DNA of 64,000 bases from positions 806,001 to 870,000 of the forward strand of contig NZ_WQCG01000001.1 of NCBI RefSeq assembly GCF_013032505.1, in the 5' to 3' direction. Positions 45,466-54,655 of the stretch are shown in pieces. Each line of letters begins with the position of its first letter. Within the stretch, counting starts at the first letter, position 1. The stretch is from Ruegeria atlantica. Lineage in GTDB: Bacteria; Pseudomonadota; Alphaproteobacteria; Rhodobacterales; Rhodobacteraceae. The notes beneath the pieces were generated by a model. That model ran no database searches. It saw nothing but the letters and a program-made list of their open reading frames with translations, and had not been told where the DNA came from. The translations under genes and the position numbers were made by a program.

Positions 45466-46347
45466 TTATCCTTTCACGGAACCCGCCATCAGGCCGCGGA
45501 CAAAGTAACGTCCGGCCACGATGTAGACGAGCAAAGTTGGCATGGCAGCCAGAATGGCGCCTGCGAAATGAACGTTGTATTCCTTCACACCTGTTGACGA
45601 CTGCACGAGGTTGTTCAGCGCCACTGTCATCGGCTGGCTGTTGGCGTCAGCAAAGGACGCGCCGAACAGGAAGTCATTCCAGATGTTGGTGAACTGCCAG
45701 ATGATCGACACCACAGCGATGGGCCCGGAACTGGGTAGAAGGATACGCCAGAAGATCTGGAAGAACCCGGCCCCATCGATCTGGGCGGCACGGATCAGCT
45801 CGGTCGGGAACACGGCATAGTAGTTGCGAAAGTACAGCGTCGTGAAGCCGATCCCATAGACCACGTGCACCAGCGCAAGACCCCAAGTCGTGCCCGCCAG
45901 CCCAATGATGCCCAGCATCCGCGCCATCGGGATCAGCACGATCTGGAACGGGATGAAGCAGGCGAACAGCATCAAGCCGAATAGAATGGTGTCATACTTG
46001 AAGCGCCATTTGGTCAGCACATAGCCGTTCAGCGCGCCGAGGATGGTCGAGACGATAACCGCCGGCACCACCATCTTGATCGAATTCCAGAAGTAGGGTT
46101 TCAACCCTGTAGGGTCGACGCCGATCTGCGCCGACGACCACGCCTTTAGCCAGGGCTCAATCGTGAACATCTGCGGCAGGTTCATCATGCCACCGCCGGT
46201 GATTTCCTCAAGCGGTTTCACCGAATTCACCAGCATCACGTAGAGCGGCAGCAGGTAGAAAAGACCGAAGAGTAACAGCACCAGATAAATCAGCGTACGC
46301 GTGACGCGGCCGGTGCGGATTGCGGTATCCTGAGTTGCTTGGGACAT
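45466..46347 (-). CDS. carbohydrate ABC transporter permease (MalG/UgpE-like)
   Basis: A 293-residue permease with six hydrophobic segments. The EAA-type loop is RAAQIDGAGFFQIFWRILLP. The N-terminal LLFGLFYLLPLYVMLVNS is typical of the family. It overlaps the partner permease gene by TGATG. Confidence 0.92.
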   Translation of the reverse strand: MSQATQDTAIRTGRVTRTLIYLVLLLFGLFYLLPLYVMLVNSVKPLEEITGGGMMNLPQMFTIEPWLKAWSSAQIGVDPTGLKPYFWNSIKMVVPAVIVSTILGALNGYVLTKWRFKYDTILFGLMLFACFIPFQIVLIPMARMLGIIGLAGTTWGLALVHVVYGIGFTTLYFRNYYAVFPTELIRAAQIDGAGFFQIFWRILLPSSGPIAVVSIIWQFTNIWNDFLFGASFADANSQPMTVALNNLVQSSTGVKEYNVHFAGAILAAMPTLLVYIVAGRYFVRGLMAGSVKG

Positions 46348-47240
46348 CAGCGTTTCTCCCGCAATTCGGCATAAAGATACGGGATCATGATCGCCGCGAT
46401 GGTCATTAGCATGATCGTGGCCGAGGCCGCACCGATGCCCATCTGGTTCCGTGTAAACGTATAGGAATACATGAAGGTTGCGGGCAGTTCGGTAGCACGC
46501 CCGGGCCCACCCCCGGTCAGGGCGATCACAAGGTCAAAGGTCTTGATCGCAAGGTGGCTGAGGATCACGAAGGCCGACAGGAATGCGGGGCGCAGTTGCG
46601 GGATGATAATCCGGCGATAGAGGTTCCAGTTCGACGCCCCATCCATCTGCGCCGCCCGCAGGATTTCGTTGTCGATGCCTCGCAGCCCGGCCAGGAACAT
46701 CGCCATAACGAAGCCGCTGGTCTGCCAGACCGCCGCGAGAACCACCGTGTAGATGGCGTAGTCGCGATTCTTAATCCAGTCGAATTCAAAACTGGTCCAA
46801 CCCCATGTGTGCATCACGTTTTCCAAGCCGATGCCGGGATCCAGAAACCATTTCCACGCGGTGCCGGTGACGATGAAGCTCAGCGCCATCGGGTACAGGT
46901 AGATCGGGCGCAGCAACCCCTCACCGCGGATTTTTTGGTCGAGGAAAATTGCAAGACCCAGCCCAAGGCATGTGCAGATCACGATATACAGGCTGGCGTA
47001 GATGCCCATATTGATCAGTGATGTTTCCCAATGGCTCAGCCGCCACAGCTTGTCGTAGTTTTCCCATCCGACCCAACCAAAGGTCGGCAGAATGCGGCTG
47101 TCAGTAAAGGACAGGTAGACCGAAAACAGAATGAAACCGTAGACAAAGACCGTCATCATCGCGATCGATGGAGACAGGACTAGCTTGGGAATCCAGTTCT
47201 GAAGGCGTGTCTTGAAATCCGCGTCGGCTGAACCAGCCAT
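46347..47240 (-). CDS. carbohydrate ABC transporter permease (MalF/UgpA-like)
   Basis: A 297-residue permease with six hydrophobic segments and the loop LRAAQMDGASNWNLYRRIIIPQ (EAA motif). ATG 47240 is chosen because GAGGAGGG precedes it; a frame extension to 47309 would cover the intergenic hairpin. Confidence 0.92.
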   Translation of the reverse strand: MAGSADADFKTRLQNWIPKLVLSPSIAMMTVFVYGFILFSVYLSFTDSRILPTFGWVGWENYDKLWRLSHWETSLINMGIYASLYIVICTCLGLGLAIFLDQKIRGEGLLRPIYLYPMALSFIVTGTAWKWFLDPGIGLENVMHTWGWTSFEFDWIKNRDYAIYTVVLAAVWQTSGFVMAMFLAGLRGIDNEILRAAQMDGASNWNLYRRIIIPQLRPAFLSAFVILSHLAIKTFDLVIALTGGGPGRATELPATFMYSYTFTRNQMGIGAASATIMLMTIAAIMIPYLYAELREKR

Positions 47241-47299
47241 GGCGCGCCCTCCTCGTTCGAGTAGTTGTAAGTCGGAGCGATTGCGCCCACTTTGTGACA

Positions 47300-47319
47300 G
47301 GGCGGCCAACCCGCCGCCC
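47300..47319 (-). terminator. stem-loop between binding-protein and permease genes
   Basis: GGGCGGC and GCCGCCC pair perfectly around a six-base loop. There is no T-run. As in the other two transporter operons here, it lies just after the binding-protein gene and probably protects or attenuates the transcript. Confidence 0.55.
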
Positions 47320-47341
47320 CATCGGGAGGATCACATTTAGA

Positions 47342-48592
47342 TCACTTGGCGATCGATACTGCGTCGACCAGTTCGACTACAGCTGTCTCGCTGTCATACT
47401 CGCCGTTGAAGTGGGCTGTGACGACGTCATAGACCGCATTCTTCACCGATGCCGGCGCGGCATGGCCGTGCGCCATCGAGCCAAACAAGTTACCCGACGA
47501 AGCCGCTGCTGCCAGATCCTTCATGCCCTGTTGGCCACAAGCATCCAGATCACTACCGTCCACGTCAGTACGAGCCGGGACAGAGCCCTTCACCTTATTG
47601 AAGGCAATCTGGAAGGATGGCGACAGGATCGCGCTGGCCAGAGCGGCCTGTTCAGCCGATACCGAACCGCCCTGATCGAACATCATGAACTGATCAGCAT
47701 TGAAGGTGACCTGATCCTGAGTGCCGGGGAAGCGGAAGCACAGGAAATCCTCACCCGGCACTTTGCCCGCGTTCAGGAACTCGCCTTTGGCCCAATCCCC
47801 CATCATCTGGAAACCGGCTTCACCGTTGATGACCATTGCCGTCGCCAGGTTCCAGTCGCGGCCCGAGAAATTCTCATCAACGTTGTCGCGAATGAACGCC
47901 ATACGGTCGAACGCTTCTTTCATGGCGTCGCCGCCAAGTGTTTCCTCATCAAGATCAACGAAGGCTGCCTTGTAGCCATCCGGCCCAAGTGTCGACATAG
48001 CCACCGCATCGAATATGGTCGCATCCTGCCAAGCCTGACCACCATGCGCGATCGGAGTGACACCGGCAGCTTTCAACGCCTCAACTGCCGCGACGAATTC
48101 GTCCCAGTTGGTGGGCTGTGCAATACCGTTGGCGTCCAGCACCGCCTTGTTAGCCCAGACCCAGTTGGTCGAGTGCACGTTTACCGGGGCTGAGACCCAT
48201 TTACCGTCATGCTTGGCAAAGGCTTTCAAAGCATCTGGAACGACGTCATCCCAACCTTCCTTGGCGGCCACATCGTTCAGATCGGCCAGCGCCCCCTGAT
48301 TAGCCCAGTCGATAATGTCAAAACCAAGGGCCTGAACGGCTGTTGGAGCGTTGCCAGCGGTGACGCGTGCGCGCAGAACGGTCATCGCCTGTTCGCCACC
48401 ACCGCCCGCAACAGGCATGTCGGTCCAGCCGATTCCCTGCCCGGACAGGTCGTCCTTGAGAACATTCAACGCTGCGGCCTCACCACCTGAAGTCCACCAG
48501 TGCAGAACTTCCACGTCCTCAGCGTGCGCAAGGCTGGTCGTGCACAGCAGACCGGCCACAAACAGCGATTTTGTCTTCAGCAGTTTACGCAT
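47342..48592 (-). CDS. carbohydrate ABC transporter substrate-binding protein (family 1)
   Basis: A 416-residue extracellular binding protein with a signal peptide ([20 protein letters not shown], cleavage near LAHAED). The mature N-terminus [16 protein letters not shown] is the classic opening of sugar receptors linked to MalK-type transporters, often glucose/mannose-type. The ATG at 48592 follows GGGAGGAAAC. The ligand is unknown. Confidence 0.92.
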   Translation of the reverse strand: MRKLLKTKSLFVAGLLCTTSLAHAEDVEVLHWWTSGGEAAALNVLKDDLSGQGIGWTDMPVAGGGGEQAMTVLRARVTAGNAPTAVQALGFDIIDWANQGALADLNDVAAKEGWDDVVPDALKAFAKHDGKWVSAPVNVHSTNWVWANKAVLDANGIAQPTNWDEFVAAVEALKAAGVTPIAHGGQAWQDATIFDAVAMSTLGPDGYKAAFVDLDEETLGGDAMKEAFDRMAFIRDNVDENFSGRDWNLATAMVINGEAGFQMMGDWAKGEFLNAGKVPGEDFLCFRFPGTQDQVTFNADQFMMFDQGGSVSAEQAALASAILSPSFQIAFNKVKGSVPARTDVDGSDLDACGQQGMKDLAAAASSGNLFGSMAHGHAAPASVKNAVYDVVTAHFNGEYDSETAVVELVDAVSIAK

Positions 48593-48648
48593 TCTTGTTT
48601 CCTCCCTTAATGCGTTCTTCTTATTCGGGACCAATCAGGTGCCCGGTC

Positions 48649-50172
48649 TTAATCTTGCGGAACCCATGGCGCTCGGTTGTTGCCGATGCGCATGACCACT
48701 GATTTCACTTCGAAGAATTCCTCGAACCCGTAACGTCCGATTTCCCGCCCCTGCCCGGATTGCTTGAACCCACCGAATGCAACCTCGGGGAACCCGTCCA
48801 TCCAGGTGTTGGTCCAGACCGTTCCCGTTTCTGCACGACGGGCGAATTCCAGGCAGGTATGGACGTTCTCGCTCCAGACCCCTGCCGACAGACCGTAAGC
48901 GCTATCATTGGTTAGCGCGATTGCTTCGTCCAGTGTTTTGAACGTCAAAACAGAAAGAACCGGTCCGAATACCTCATCCCGGGCTATTGGCATGTCGGGC
49001 GAGACATCAGAAATCACCGTCGGCTGGTAGAACTGAGCGCCCAAGCCTTCGACCTCCAGCGGCTCACCACCCAGATCAATAGTTGCACCCGAAGCCTGCG
49101 CCTGTTTGACGTACGCGTCGATTTTTGAGTTGTGCTCGGACGTTACGATAGCACCAACCTGCGTCGTCTGGTCCAGAGGATCGCCGAATTTGACTTTGCG
49201 CGACAGGGCAACGACACGCTCACGGAAATCGTCGGCTATGTCTTCGTGCACAATGATGCGACTGCTTGAATTGCAGCACTGGCCAACATTGAAATAGACA
49301 CCAAACACAACCGCATCAGCGGCTGCATCCAGATCGGCATCGGGAAAAATGACCTGCGGGTTTTTGCCCCCAAGCTCCAGCGCTACTTTCTTGAGCGTGT
49401 CCGACGCAACTGCACTGATTGTCTTGCCCACGGCCGTCGAGCCCGTAAAGCTGATCATATCCACGCTGTCATGGCTGGACATCACGCTTCCGACAGGAAC
49501 ACCGTAACCCAGCACGATATTGCATACACCGGCGGGCAATCCGGCTTCGACCAGCAACTCGCCCAACATCAAGGTCGTCGACGGCGTCATTTCAGACGGT
49601 TTCACAACAACGGTGCAGCCTGCGGCCAGTGCAAATGGCAGTTTCTGGCTAAGGATCCAGAACGGAAAGTTCCATGGCGTGATGATGGAGACGACACCGA
49701 CGGGTTCCTTCAGCACGACGCCCATCATGTCAGCGCCCAGCGTGTTGTGGCTGTCGCCATGGGTACTGCGCGCCAATGATGCCGCGTAGCGCCACAGATC
49801 CGCGGCACCGCCAACCTCGCCCTTGGATTGGCTGATCGGCTTGCCGCTTTCCAGCGTTTCGATCAGGGCGATCCGGTCGACATTCTGTTCAATCAGGTCC
49901 GCAACTTTCAGCAGGACCGCCGCGCGTTCCTTGCCCGATGCGCGACTCCAGACACCGCTATCGAACGCCTTGCGCGCCGCCTGGATCGCAGCCTCGGTCT
50001 CAGCCTCTCCCCCCATGGCCGACCGGCTGACGATATGGCCGTGCGACGGTGAGCGGCGCTCGAACGTCTCACCCGACGCGCTGTCCTCCCATGCGCCGTC
50101 GATCAGGTGCCGGCCTTCAAACAGAGGCGGCAACTCGAACGGGATAGCTGGGTTGATGGTGATGTCTTTCAT
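48649..50172 (-). CDS. NAD(P)-dependent aldehyde dehydrogenase
   Basis: A 507-residue ALDH. The catalytic glutamate is in LELGGKNPQVIF and the nucleophilic cysteine in NVGQCCNSSSR. The first 30 residues (NPAIPFELPPLFEGRHLIDG) extend slightly beyond a betaine aldehyde dehydrogenase-like core. ATG 50172 lies four bases after the enoyl-CoA hydratase stop. It would turn the aldehyde made by a GMC enzyme into an acid, which the CoA-transferase can then activate. Confidence 0.9.
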   Translation of the reverse strand: MKDITINPAIPFELPPLFEGRHLIDGAWEDSASGETFERRSPSHGHIVSRSAMGGEAETEAAIQAARKAFDSGVWSRASGKERAAVLLKVADLIEQNVDRIALIETLESGKPISQSKGEVGGAADLWRYAASLARSTHGDSHNTLGADMMGVVLKEPVGVVSIITPWNFPFWILSQKLPFALAAGCTVVVKPSEMTPSTTLMLGELLVEAGLPAGVCNIVLGYGVPVGSVMSSHDSVDMISFTGSTAVGKTISAVASDTLKKVALELGGKNPQVIFPDADLDAAADAVVFGVYFNVGQCCNSSSRIIVHEDIADDFRERVVALSRKVKFGDPLDQTTQVGAIVTSEHNSKIDAYVKQAQASGATIDLGGEPLEVEGLGAQFYQPTVISDVSPDMPIARDEVFGPVLSVLTFKTLDEAIALTNDSAYGLSAGVWSENVHTCLEFARRAETGTVWTNTWMDGFPEVAFGGFKQSGQGREIGRYGFEEFFEVKSVVMRIGNNRAPWVPQD

Positions 50173-50176
50173 ATCG

Positions 50177-50944
50177 TCAAAGGCCCGAAAATGTGGGGTT
50201 TCGTTTTTCCATGAACGCAGCAACGCCTTCTTCGCGGTCCGCTGAGGCGGCAATTGCTGCACTACCAAGGGCTTCGACCACGGCATGAGTGTCCTCACCG
50301 ACCGCTGCATGGATCATGTTTTTTGAGATTTCGGTGGCGCGGGGCGAAAGGTCGCTAAGTTCGACAGTGATCTCAAGCGCGCGCGCCAGAACATCGTCAG
50401 TCACCTCGGTCGCATAGCCTAAAGCCAGCGCGCGGTCGGCACCAATACGGCGCCCGAAGAGTGCCATCTCCTTGACCACAGCTTCGGGGATCAGCCGGGT
50501 CAACCGTTGCGTCCCGGACCAACCCGGCACGATCCCAACCCGAGCTTCCGGCAAAGCCAGCGTGGACCGCGGGGTCATCAGGCGCAAATCGCAGCAACTG
50601 GCCAACTCCAGCCCGCCGCCGAAGGCGTGACCGTTGATCGCTGCAATTGTCGGTTTGCCGATCCGCGCCAGACGGTCAAAGATGCGATGCCCGTCACGGA
50701 CCCAGTGACGGGCAAACTCGGCGGGACTCAGACCACCCCATGCTCCGATATCGGCTCCGCAACAGAACGCTTTTTCTCCTGTGCCAGTCAGAACAAGCGC
50801 ACGAATGGACGCGTCACGCTCGACCTCTTGCAAGCGAGCCTCCAGCGCGTCCAGCATGTCCACGGTCAGAGCATTGAGCTTGGACACGTTGTCCAAAGTG
50901 AGGACGGCGGTCAGACCCTCGATATGAAACCCAAGCTTGCTCAC
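50177..50944 (-). CDS. enoyl-CoA hydratase/isomerase (crotonase) family protein
   Basis: A 255-residue crotonase-fold protein. The oxyanion-hole segments are FCCGADI and NGHAFGGGLELASCCDLRL; the usual catalytic glutamates are represented by LPEARVGIVPGWSGTQRL. The start is GTG 50944, overlapping the CoA-transferase stop (GTGA). It acts on the CoA thioester formed by the neighbouring transferase. Confidence 0.9.
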   Translation of the reverse strand: MSKLGFHIEGLTAVLTLDNVSKLNALTVDMLDALEARLQEVERDASIRALVLTGTGEKAFCCGADIGAWGGLSPAEFARHWVRDGHRIFDRLARIGKPTIAAINGHAFGGGLELASCCDLRLMTPRSTLALPEARVGIVPGWSGTQRLTRLIPEAVVKEMALFGRRIGADRALALGYATEVTDDVLARALEITVELSDLSPRATEISKNMIHAAVGEDTHAVVEALGSAAIAASADREEGVAAFMEKRNPTFSGL

Positions 50945-52512
50945 AGTTGCATCCCCATCGGGCCGACTGCGAACAGTGACTTGGGCATCTGAGCCGCATT
51001 TTCCGCGACTTTGACGCGACCGCCCGACGCTTCGACAATGTCGCGCTGCGCCTCGATGCCAGGCATGATTTCCGTCGCGACTAGCCCCTGATCCGTCAGG
51101 CGAATGACGCAACGCTCGGTCACATACAGAACATCCTGTCCGGTCTCGCGGGCTCGGCGGCCTGAGAATGTAACATGTTCAACCTGATCCACCATCTTGG
51201 TGAATTTTCCGGGGGCATTCACACGGATACCATCATCCGCCAGATCAATCTTGGCGCCAGCTTCAAACCAGCCCGAGAACACGATCTTTTTGGCCCGCGC
51301 GGTGATATCGACAAAACCTCCGCACCCTGCAGTCAGGTAGGGCTTCTTCCCAAGTTTGGAGACGTTCACATTGCCGTCGACATCAACCTCGAGGAACGAG
51401 AGGAACGACATGTCGAAGCCGCCGCCCTGGAAATATATGAACTGCTGTGGGGACGGCACGAAAGCATGTGCGTTGGATGCGCAGCCAAAGGCAAAGCCGG
51501 TTAGTGGGACACCACCGACGGCCCCCTGCTCGATCGCCCATGTCACTGCCTGAGGATGCCCCTCTTCCAACAAAACACGCGGGACCATTGCGCTGATGCC
51601 AAAGCCCAAGTTGGCGCTCATGCCACTGCGCAATTCTTGGGCGGCGCGACGGGCGATGACCTTTTCGACGCCATGCTCAGCCAGCGAAAAGCTGTCCCAA
51701 GGGCGCATGATCTGGCCAGAGATCGCTGGATCATAGGACGTCTCGGTCGTCTGCATCTGCTCTGGGTCTTCAACGATCAGATCGACCAGATGCCCTGGCA
51801 CGCGTACATCATGGGGACGCAGGCTGCCAGCTGAAGTCACCCGCTGAACCTGTGCGATCACGATCCCACCGTGGTTGCGAACGCAGATCGCTTGCTCTAG
51901 CCCGCCCAGATAAGCGCCTTCATGCTCATAGGTCAGGTTTCCGAACTCATCCGCCGTGGTAGCGCGCAAAATACATACGTTCGGATTGATGTTTGGGAAA
52001 TGCAGCCAGGTCTGACCGTCGAACTCTCTCCGGTTCACGATAGGCGTTGCCGCGCCACGCGCATTCATCGCACATCCTTCGCGGACAGGGTCCACGAAGG
52101 TTTCAAGCCCGACCTGCGTCAGAACACCGGGCCGATGCGCTGCGGCCTCGCGATGCATGTCGAACAGAATACCCGACGGCACGTTATATGCGGCGACCCG
52201 ATCCTCGACGATCATTTTCCAGATTTCCGGCATCTCAAGGCTGGAGGGGCCGGACGGGTACGATCCGGCAAGAACGCGGCTTAGCAAACCATCTTGCGCC
52301 AGATAATCCATGCCCTTCACGCCATACATATCCCCGGCGGCGATAGGGTGCAGCGTTGTTATGTTGCGCGGATGCCCCTCCGTGCGAAACCGCTCTCCTA
52401 GCGCCTTCAGCACAAGGTCAGGGCACCCCAGTGCCGAGGACGATGAAACGGTTACCACCGCATTGTCAGGAATGCGGGAAACGGCCTCGGAAACGGAAAC
52501 GAGCTTTGTCAT
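50941..52512 (-). CDS. CoA-transferase (acetate/propionate CoA-transferase, YdiF-like)
   Basis: A 523-residue fused alpha-beta CoA-transferase of family I. The region WAIEQGAVGGVPLTG should hold the catalytic glutamate (EQG context), as in propionate and acetoacetate transferases. Starts GTG 52515 and ATG 52512 are both possible; ATG gives a TGATG overlap with the Gfo gene stop. It would activate a carboxylic acid with CoA from acetyl- or succinyl-CoA, ahead of the crotonase. Confidence 0.88.
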   Translation of the reverse strand: MTKLVSVSEAVSRIPDNAVVTVSSSSALGCPDLVLKALGERFRTEGHPRNITTLHPIAAGDMYGVKGMDYLAQDGLLSRVLAGSYPSGPSSLEMPEIWKMIVEDRVAAYNVPSGILFDMHREAAAHRPGVLTQVGLETFVDPVREGCAMNARGAATPIVNRREFDGQTWLHFPNINPNVCILRATTADEFGNLTYEHEGAYLGGLEQAICVRNHGGIVIAQVQRVTSAGSLRPHDVRVPGHLVDLIVEDPEQMQTTETSYDPAISGQIMRPWDSFSLAEHGVEKVIARRAAQELRSGMSANLGFGISAMVPRVLLEEGHPQAVTWAIEQGAVGGVPLTGFAFGCASNAHAFVPSPQQFIYFQGGGFDMSFLSFLEVDVDGNVNVSKLGKKPYLTAGCGGFVDITARAKKIVFSGWFEAGAKIDLADDGIRVNAPGKFTKMVDQVEHVTFSGRRARETGQDVLYVTERCVIRLTDQGLVATEIMPGIEAQRDIVEASGGRVKVAENAAQMPKSLFAVGPMGMQL

Positions 52513-53513
52513 CACAAGCCACCATAGTCTACGTTGATGCGCTTACCTGACGCTGCGGCCTCACGAACGCTCAGCGCGACGGACAGCGATTTCACTCCGT
52601 CGGGTCCGTCCGCGGCTGGACGGCCCTGCCCTTGCGTCGCGGCGACAAATTCGGAAACGCCCTGAGCATAGAGCGAGTGATCTGAAAACGGGATTTCTTC
52701 ACTTCCGGCTTCAGTCACCAGTTTTATTGTCCCAACCGGGCGCTGTGTCATGACGCCATCTGCAAAAATCGAGCCCTTGGTCCCGTGCACTTGCAGGCCT
52801 GACCCGGCAAAGGGGTGCGTAAAGCTTTCGTGCGTCATGACCATCGCGCCCGAAGGCATAGCCCAGACGGACATGCACGAGTCTTCGACCCCCTGCCCCA
52901 TCCCAGAGCTGGCCATTTGCGCGACGACAGAAATCGGGTCCTCATTGAGCAGGTACCGCGTGACATCCGCATCATGAACGACGATGTCGGGGATCACGCC
53001 GCCGCCAGCATCTGCTGAGTTGATGCGCCACCCCTGTAGGTTCCCCGGCAAATGTACCGCGTGATGTATACGCAGCGAAAGAACGTCACCGACACGCCCG
53101 TCTGCAATGAGGTCACGAATGGCTCGATGGCTGCCAGAGCATCGCAGGTGGTGATTTGTACCAAATGTCACGCCAGCCGCTTCGGCCGCCCGCACCATTT
53201 CGACAGCTTCAGCCTGCGTCATCCCAAGCGGCTTTTCACACAGAACATGCTTACCAGCCGAAACGGCTGCCATTGCCTGACCGTGGTGCTTCTCATTGGT
53301 CGAGGAAACATACACAGCCTGAACGTTCTCGTCAGAAAACGCAGCGTCCAAGTCCGTCGTTGCGTTGGGAATTCCGTGTTCCTTGGCCCAGGTCTGAGCC
53401 CGTTCTGGAGAATTACTGACAACCCAGGTCACGTTGTTGCCTGCCTGCCGACGCACCGCGTCCAACATGTGTTGCGAAGCTATTGTGCTCGCTCCGACAA
53501 ATGCCCAATTCAT
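52512..53513 (-). CDS. Gfo/Idh/MocA-family dehydrogenase (first gene of the operon)
   Basis: A 333-residue dehydrogenase with an atypical nucleotide loop (FVGASTIASQHML), CEKPLGMT and GGGVIPDIVVHDADV as the catalytic region. The ATG at 53513 has GGGGTGAGAGG upstream. Twin palindromes that look like LacI operators lie immediately before it, so this is the promoter-proximal gene of the 15-kb run. Confidence 0.9.
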   Translation of the reverse strand: MNWAFVGASTIASQHMLDAVRRQAGNNVTWVVSNSPERAQTWAKEHGIPNATTDLDAAFSDENVQAVYVSSTNEKHHGQAMAAVSAGKHVLCEKPLGMTQAEAVEMVRAAEAAGVTFGTNHHLRCSGSHRAIRDLIADGRVGDVLSLRIHHAVHLPGNLQGWRINSADAGGGVIPDIVVHDADVTRYLLNEDPISVVAQMASSGMGQGVEDSCMSVWAMPSGAMVMTHESFTHPFAGSGLQVHGTKGSIFADGVMTQRPVGTIKLVTEAGSEEIPFSDHSLYAQGVSEFVAATQGQGRPAADGPDGVKSLSVALSVREAAASGKRINVDYGGL

Positions 53514-53526
53514 CCTCTCACCCCAC

Positions 53527-53563
53527 AATTGGAACGTTCCAATTTAACTAATGGAACGTTCCA
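53527..53563. promoter_or_regulatory. twin LacI-type operators
   Basis: TGGAACGTTCCA occurs at 53530-53541 and again at 53552-53563. The first copy extends to the 18-bp palindrome AATTGGAACGTTCCAATT (53527-53544). Centres are 22 bp apart, two helical turns. The central CG and the AACGTT core are typical of LacI-family operators. They directly precede the 14-gene minus-strand run, which ends in a LacI gene. Confidence 0.8.
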
Positions 53564-53632
53564 ATTGTGACAAGAGAAAATTCGACAGAATTTCTATCTA
53601 TCAGAAAGTAAGAGGAAAATAAGATAACGACC

Positions 53633-53650
53633 GCCCTTTTTCAAAAGGGC
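53633..53650. terminator. stem-loop in the gap beyond the twin operators
   Basis: GCCCTTTT and AAAAGGGC pair perfectly around a TC loop. It lies on the upstream side of the operon promoter. On the minus strand it would follow the dioxygenase fragment and could be that gene's old terminator. Confidence 0.5.
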
Positions 53651-53713
53651 ATCGGGAATCGAAGGTGTGTCACAGCGTCGTCGCACCCAAACTGAGTCGC
53701 AGAGGGCAGCCTT

Positions 53714-53866
53714 TTACCACTTGCCCCACTGCTTCAAAGCAACCCCTTCAACCGTCACCCGATGCATAGGACGTCGAAAACCATGGTAGCCGATTGTCGC
53801 ATTGTGCCACGTTGCTCAGTTATCCCAAATGGCGACGCCCCCTGCCTGCCAACGTCGATTAGCCAT
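53714..53866 (-). pseudogene. C-terminal fragment of a TauD/TfdA-type dioxygenase
   Basis: The minus strand reads RRWQAGGVAIWDN, an in-frame TGA, then ATWHNATIGYHGFRRPMHRV and a final TAA at 53714-53716. The pattern WDN-R-xTxH...GxRRxMHRV is the conserved end of alpha-ketoglutarate-dependent taurine dioxygenase-like enzymes. The TGA replaces the expected arginine codon of WDNR (CGA to TGA is a single change). The N-terminal part is missing; transposase DNA begins within about 100 bases. The gene is dead. Confidence 0.7.
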
Positions 53867-53951
53867 AGTGGCCACTTTGGCGAACAAAACGACGACCACA
53901 ATCAGCGGTGCTTTCAGACGAATTCGAACCAGTCTCTGGGGACGCTGTCTT

Positions 53952-54655
53952 TTATCCCGCGCCAAGTTCACGCCACTCGGTAAGAGCAACGGCGCGTGTC
54001 AGCTTGAAGGTGTCTCGACTGGTGAGTGATCTTTCCTGGTTGAAATGGTAGTAGGTGGAGGAGCGAACGGAGGCGAATTTCTGCAAACTTCGCATCCGCC
54101 TGAACCGTTGCTTGGCGCGTTCGCGTCGTCGGAATGGCAGGTGCGAATTCTCAACGCAGTTGTTCTGCCACCTGCTCGTTTTCTGATTCTCTGTAACGCC
54201 AAGCCCCCTTAGCGCCGCATTGTAGGAAGCGAAACGATCTGTGACGATCTCTTCGGCGCAACCGTGCCGCTTCATCAATTTCTTGAAGAAGTTCAATGCG
54301 GCTTTGTTCCGACGCTCCGTGACGACGTCCTCAAGCAATTCACCTTCGCGATCAACGGCCCGTCAGAGGTAGTGTGTCTTGCCGTTCACCTTCACAAACA
54401 CCTCGTCCACGTGCCACTTACCTTTCGAGAACGCACGCAGCTGCTGGGCTCGCTTTCTTCGGATCTCGGCGGCAAACATCGGGCCGAACCCATTCCACCA
54501 ATAGCGGACTGTTTCGTGGCCCACGTCGATGACTCGTTCGTGCAGCAGATCTTCGACATTCCGAAGCGAGAGTGGAAACCGAACATACATCATCACCGTA
54601 AAGCGGATGATCTCGGGCTGGTTTTGAAATACTTGAATGGCGATGGTCTTTTCAT
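53952..54655 (-). pseudogene. IS6-family transposase, degenerate
   Basis: The ATG at 54655 opens MKRPSPFKYFKTSPR, the usual N-terminus. The frame then shifts by one base near 54613, and EIIRFTVMMYVRFPLSLRNV continues in the next frame. The DDE domain follows with WHVDEVFVKVNGKTHYL, an in-frame TGA (54363-54365) where relatives have Trp, then RAVDREGELLEDVVTERRN and a normal C-terminus to 53952. Two defects therefore inactivate the gene. I could not find terminal inverted repeats on either side. The stretch 54656-54811 holds no gene that I recognise. Confidence 0.85.

Noticed and set aside
44680..45597. A 305-codon open frame on the plus strand opposite the MalK-like and permease genes
   Set aside because: It is antisense to two well-supported transporter genes, is rich in His, Arg and Cys, and shows no domain. 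It is a by-product of GC-rich codon use.
47294..48193. A 299-codon open frame opposite the sugar-binding protein gene
   Set aside because: Composition is typical of an antisense shadow; the opposite strand encodes a receptor with signal peptide and ribosome binding site.
31662..54655. Calling 31.7-54.7 kb an active composite transposon
   Set aside because: Both transposase copies are broken and differ clearly from each other, no inverted repeats or target duplications were found, and one copy is only 150 bases long.
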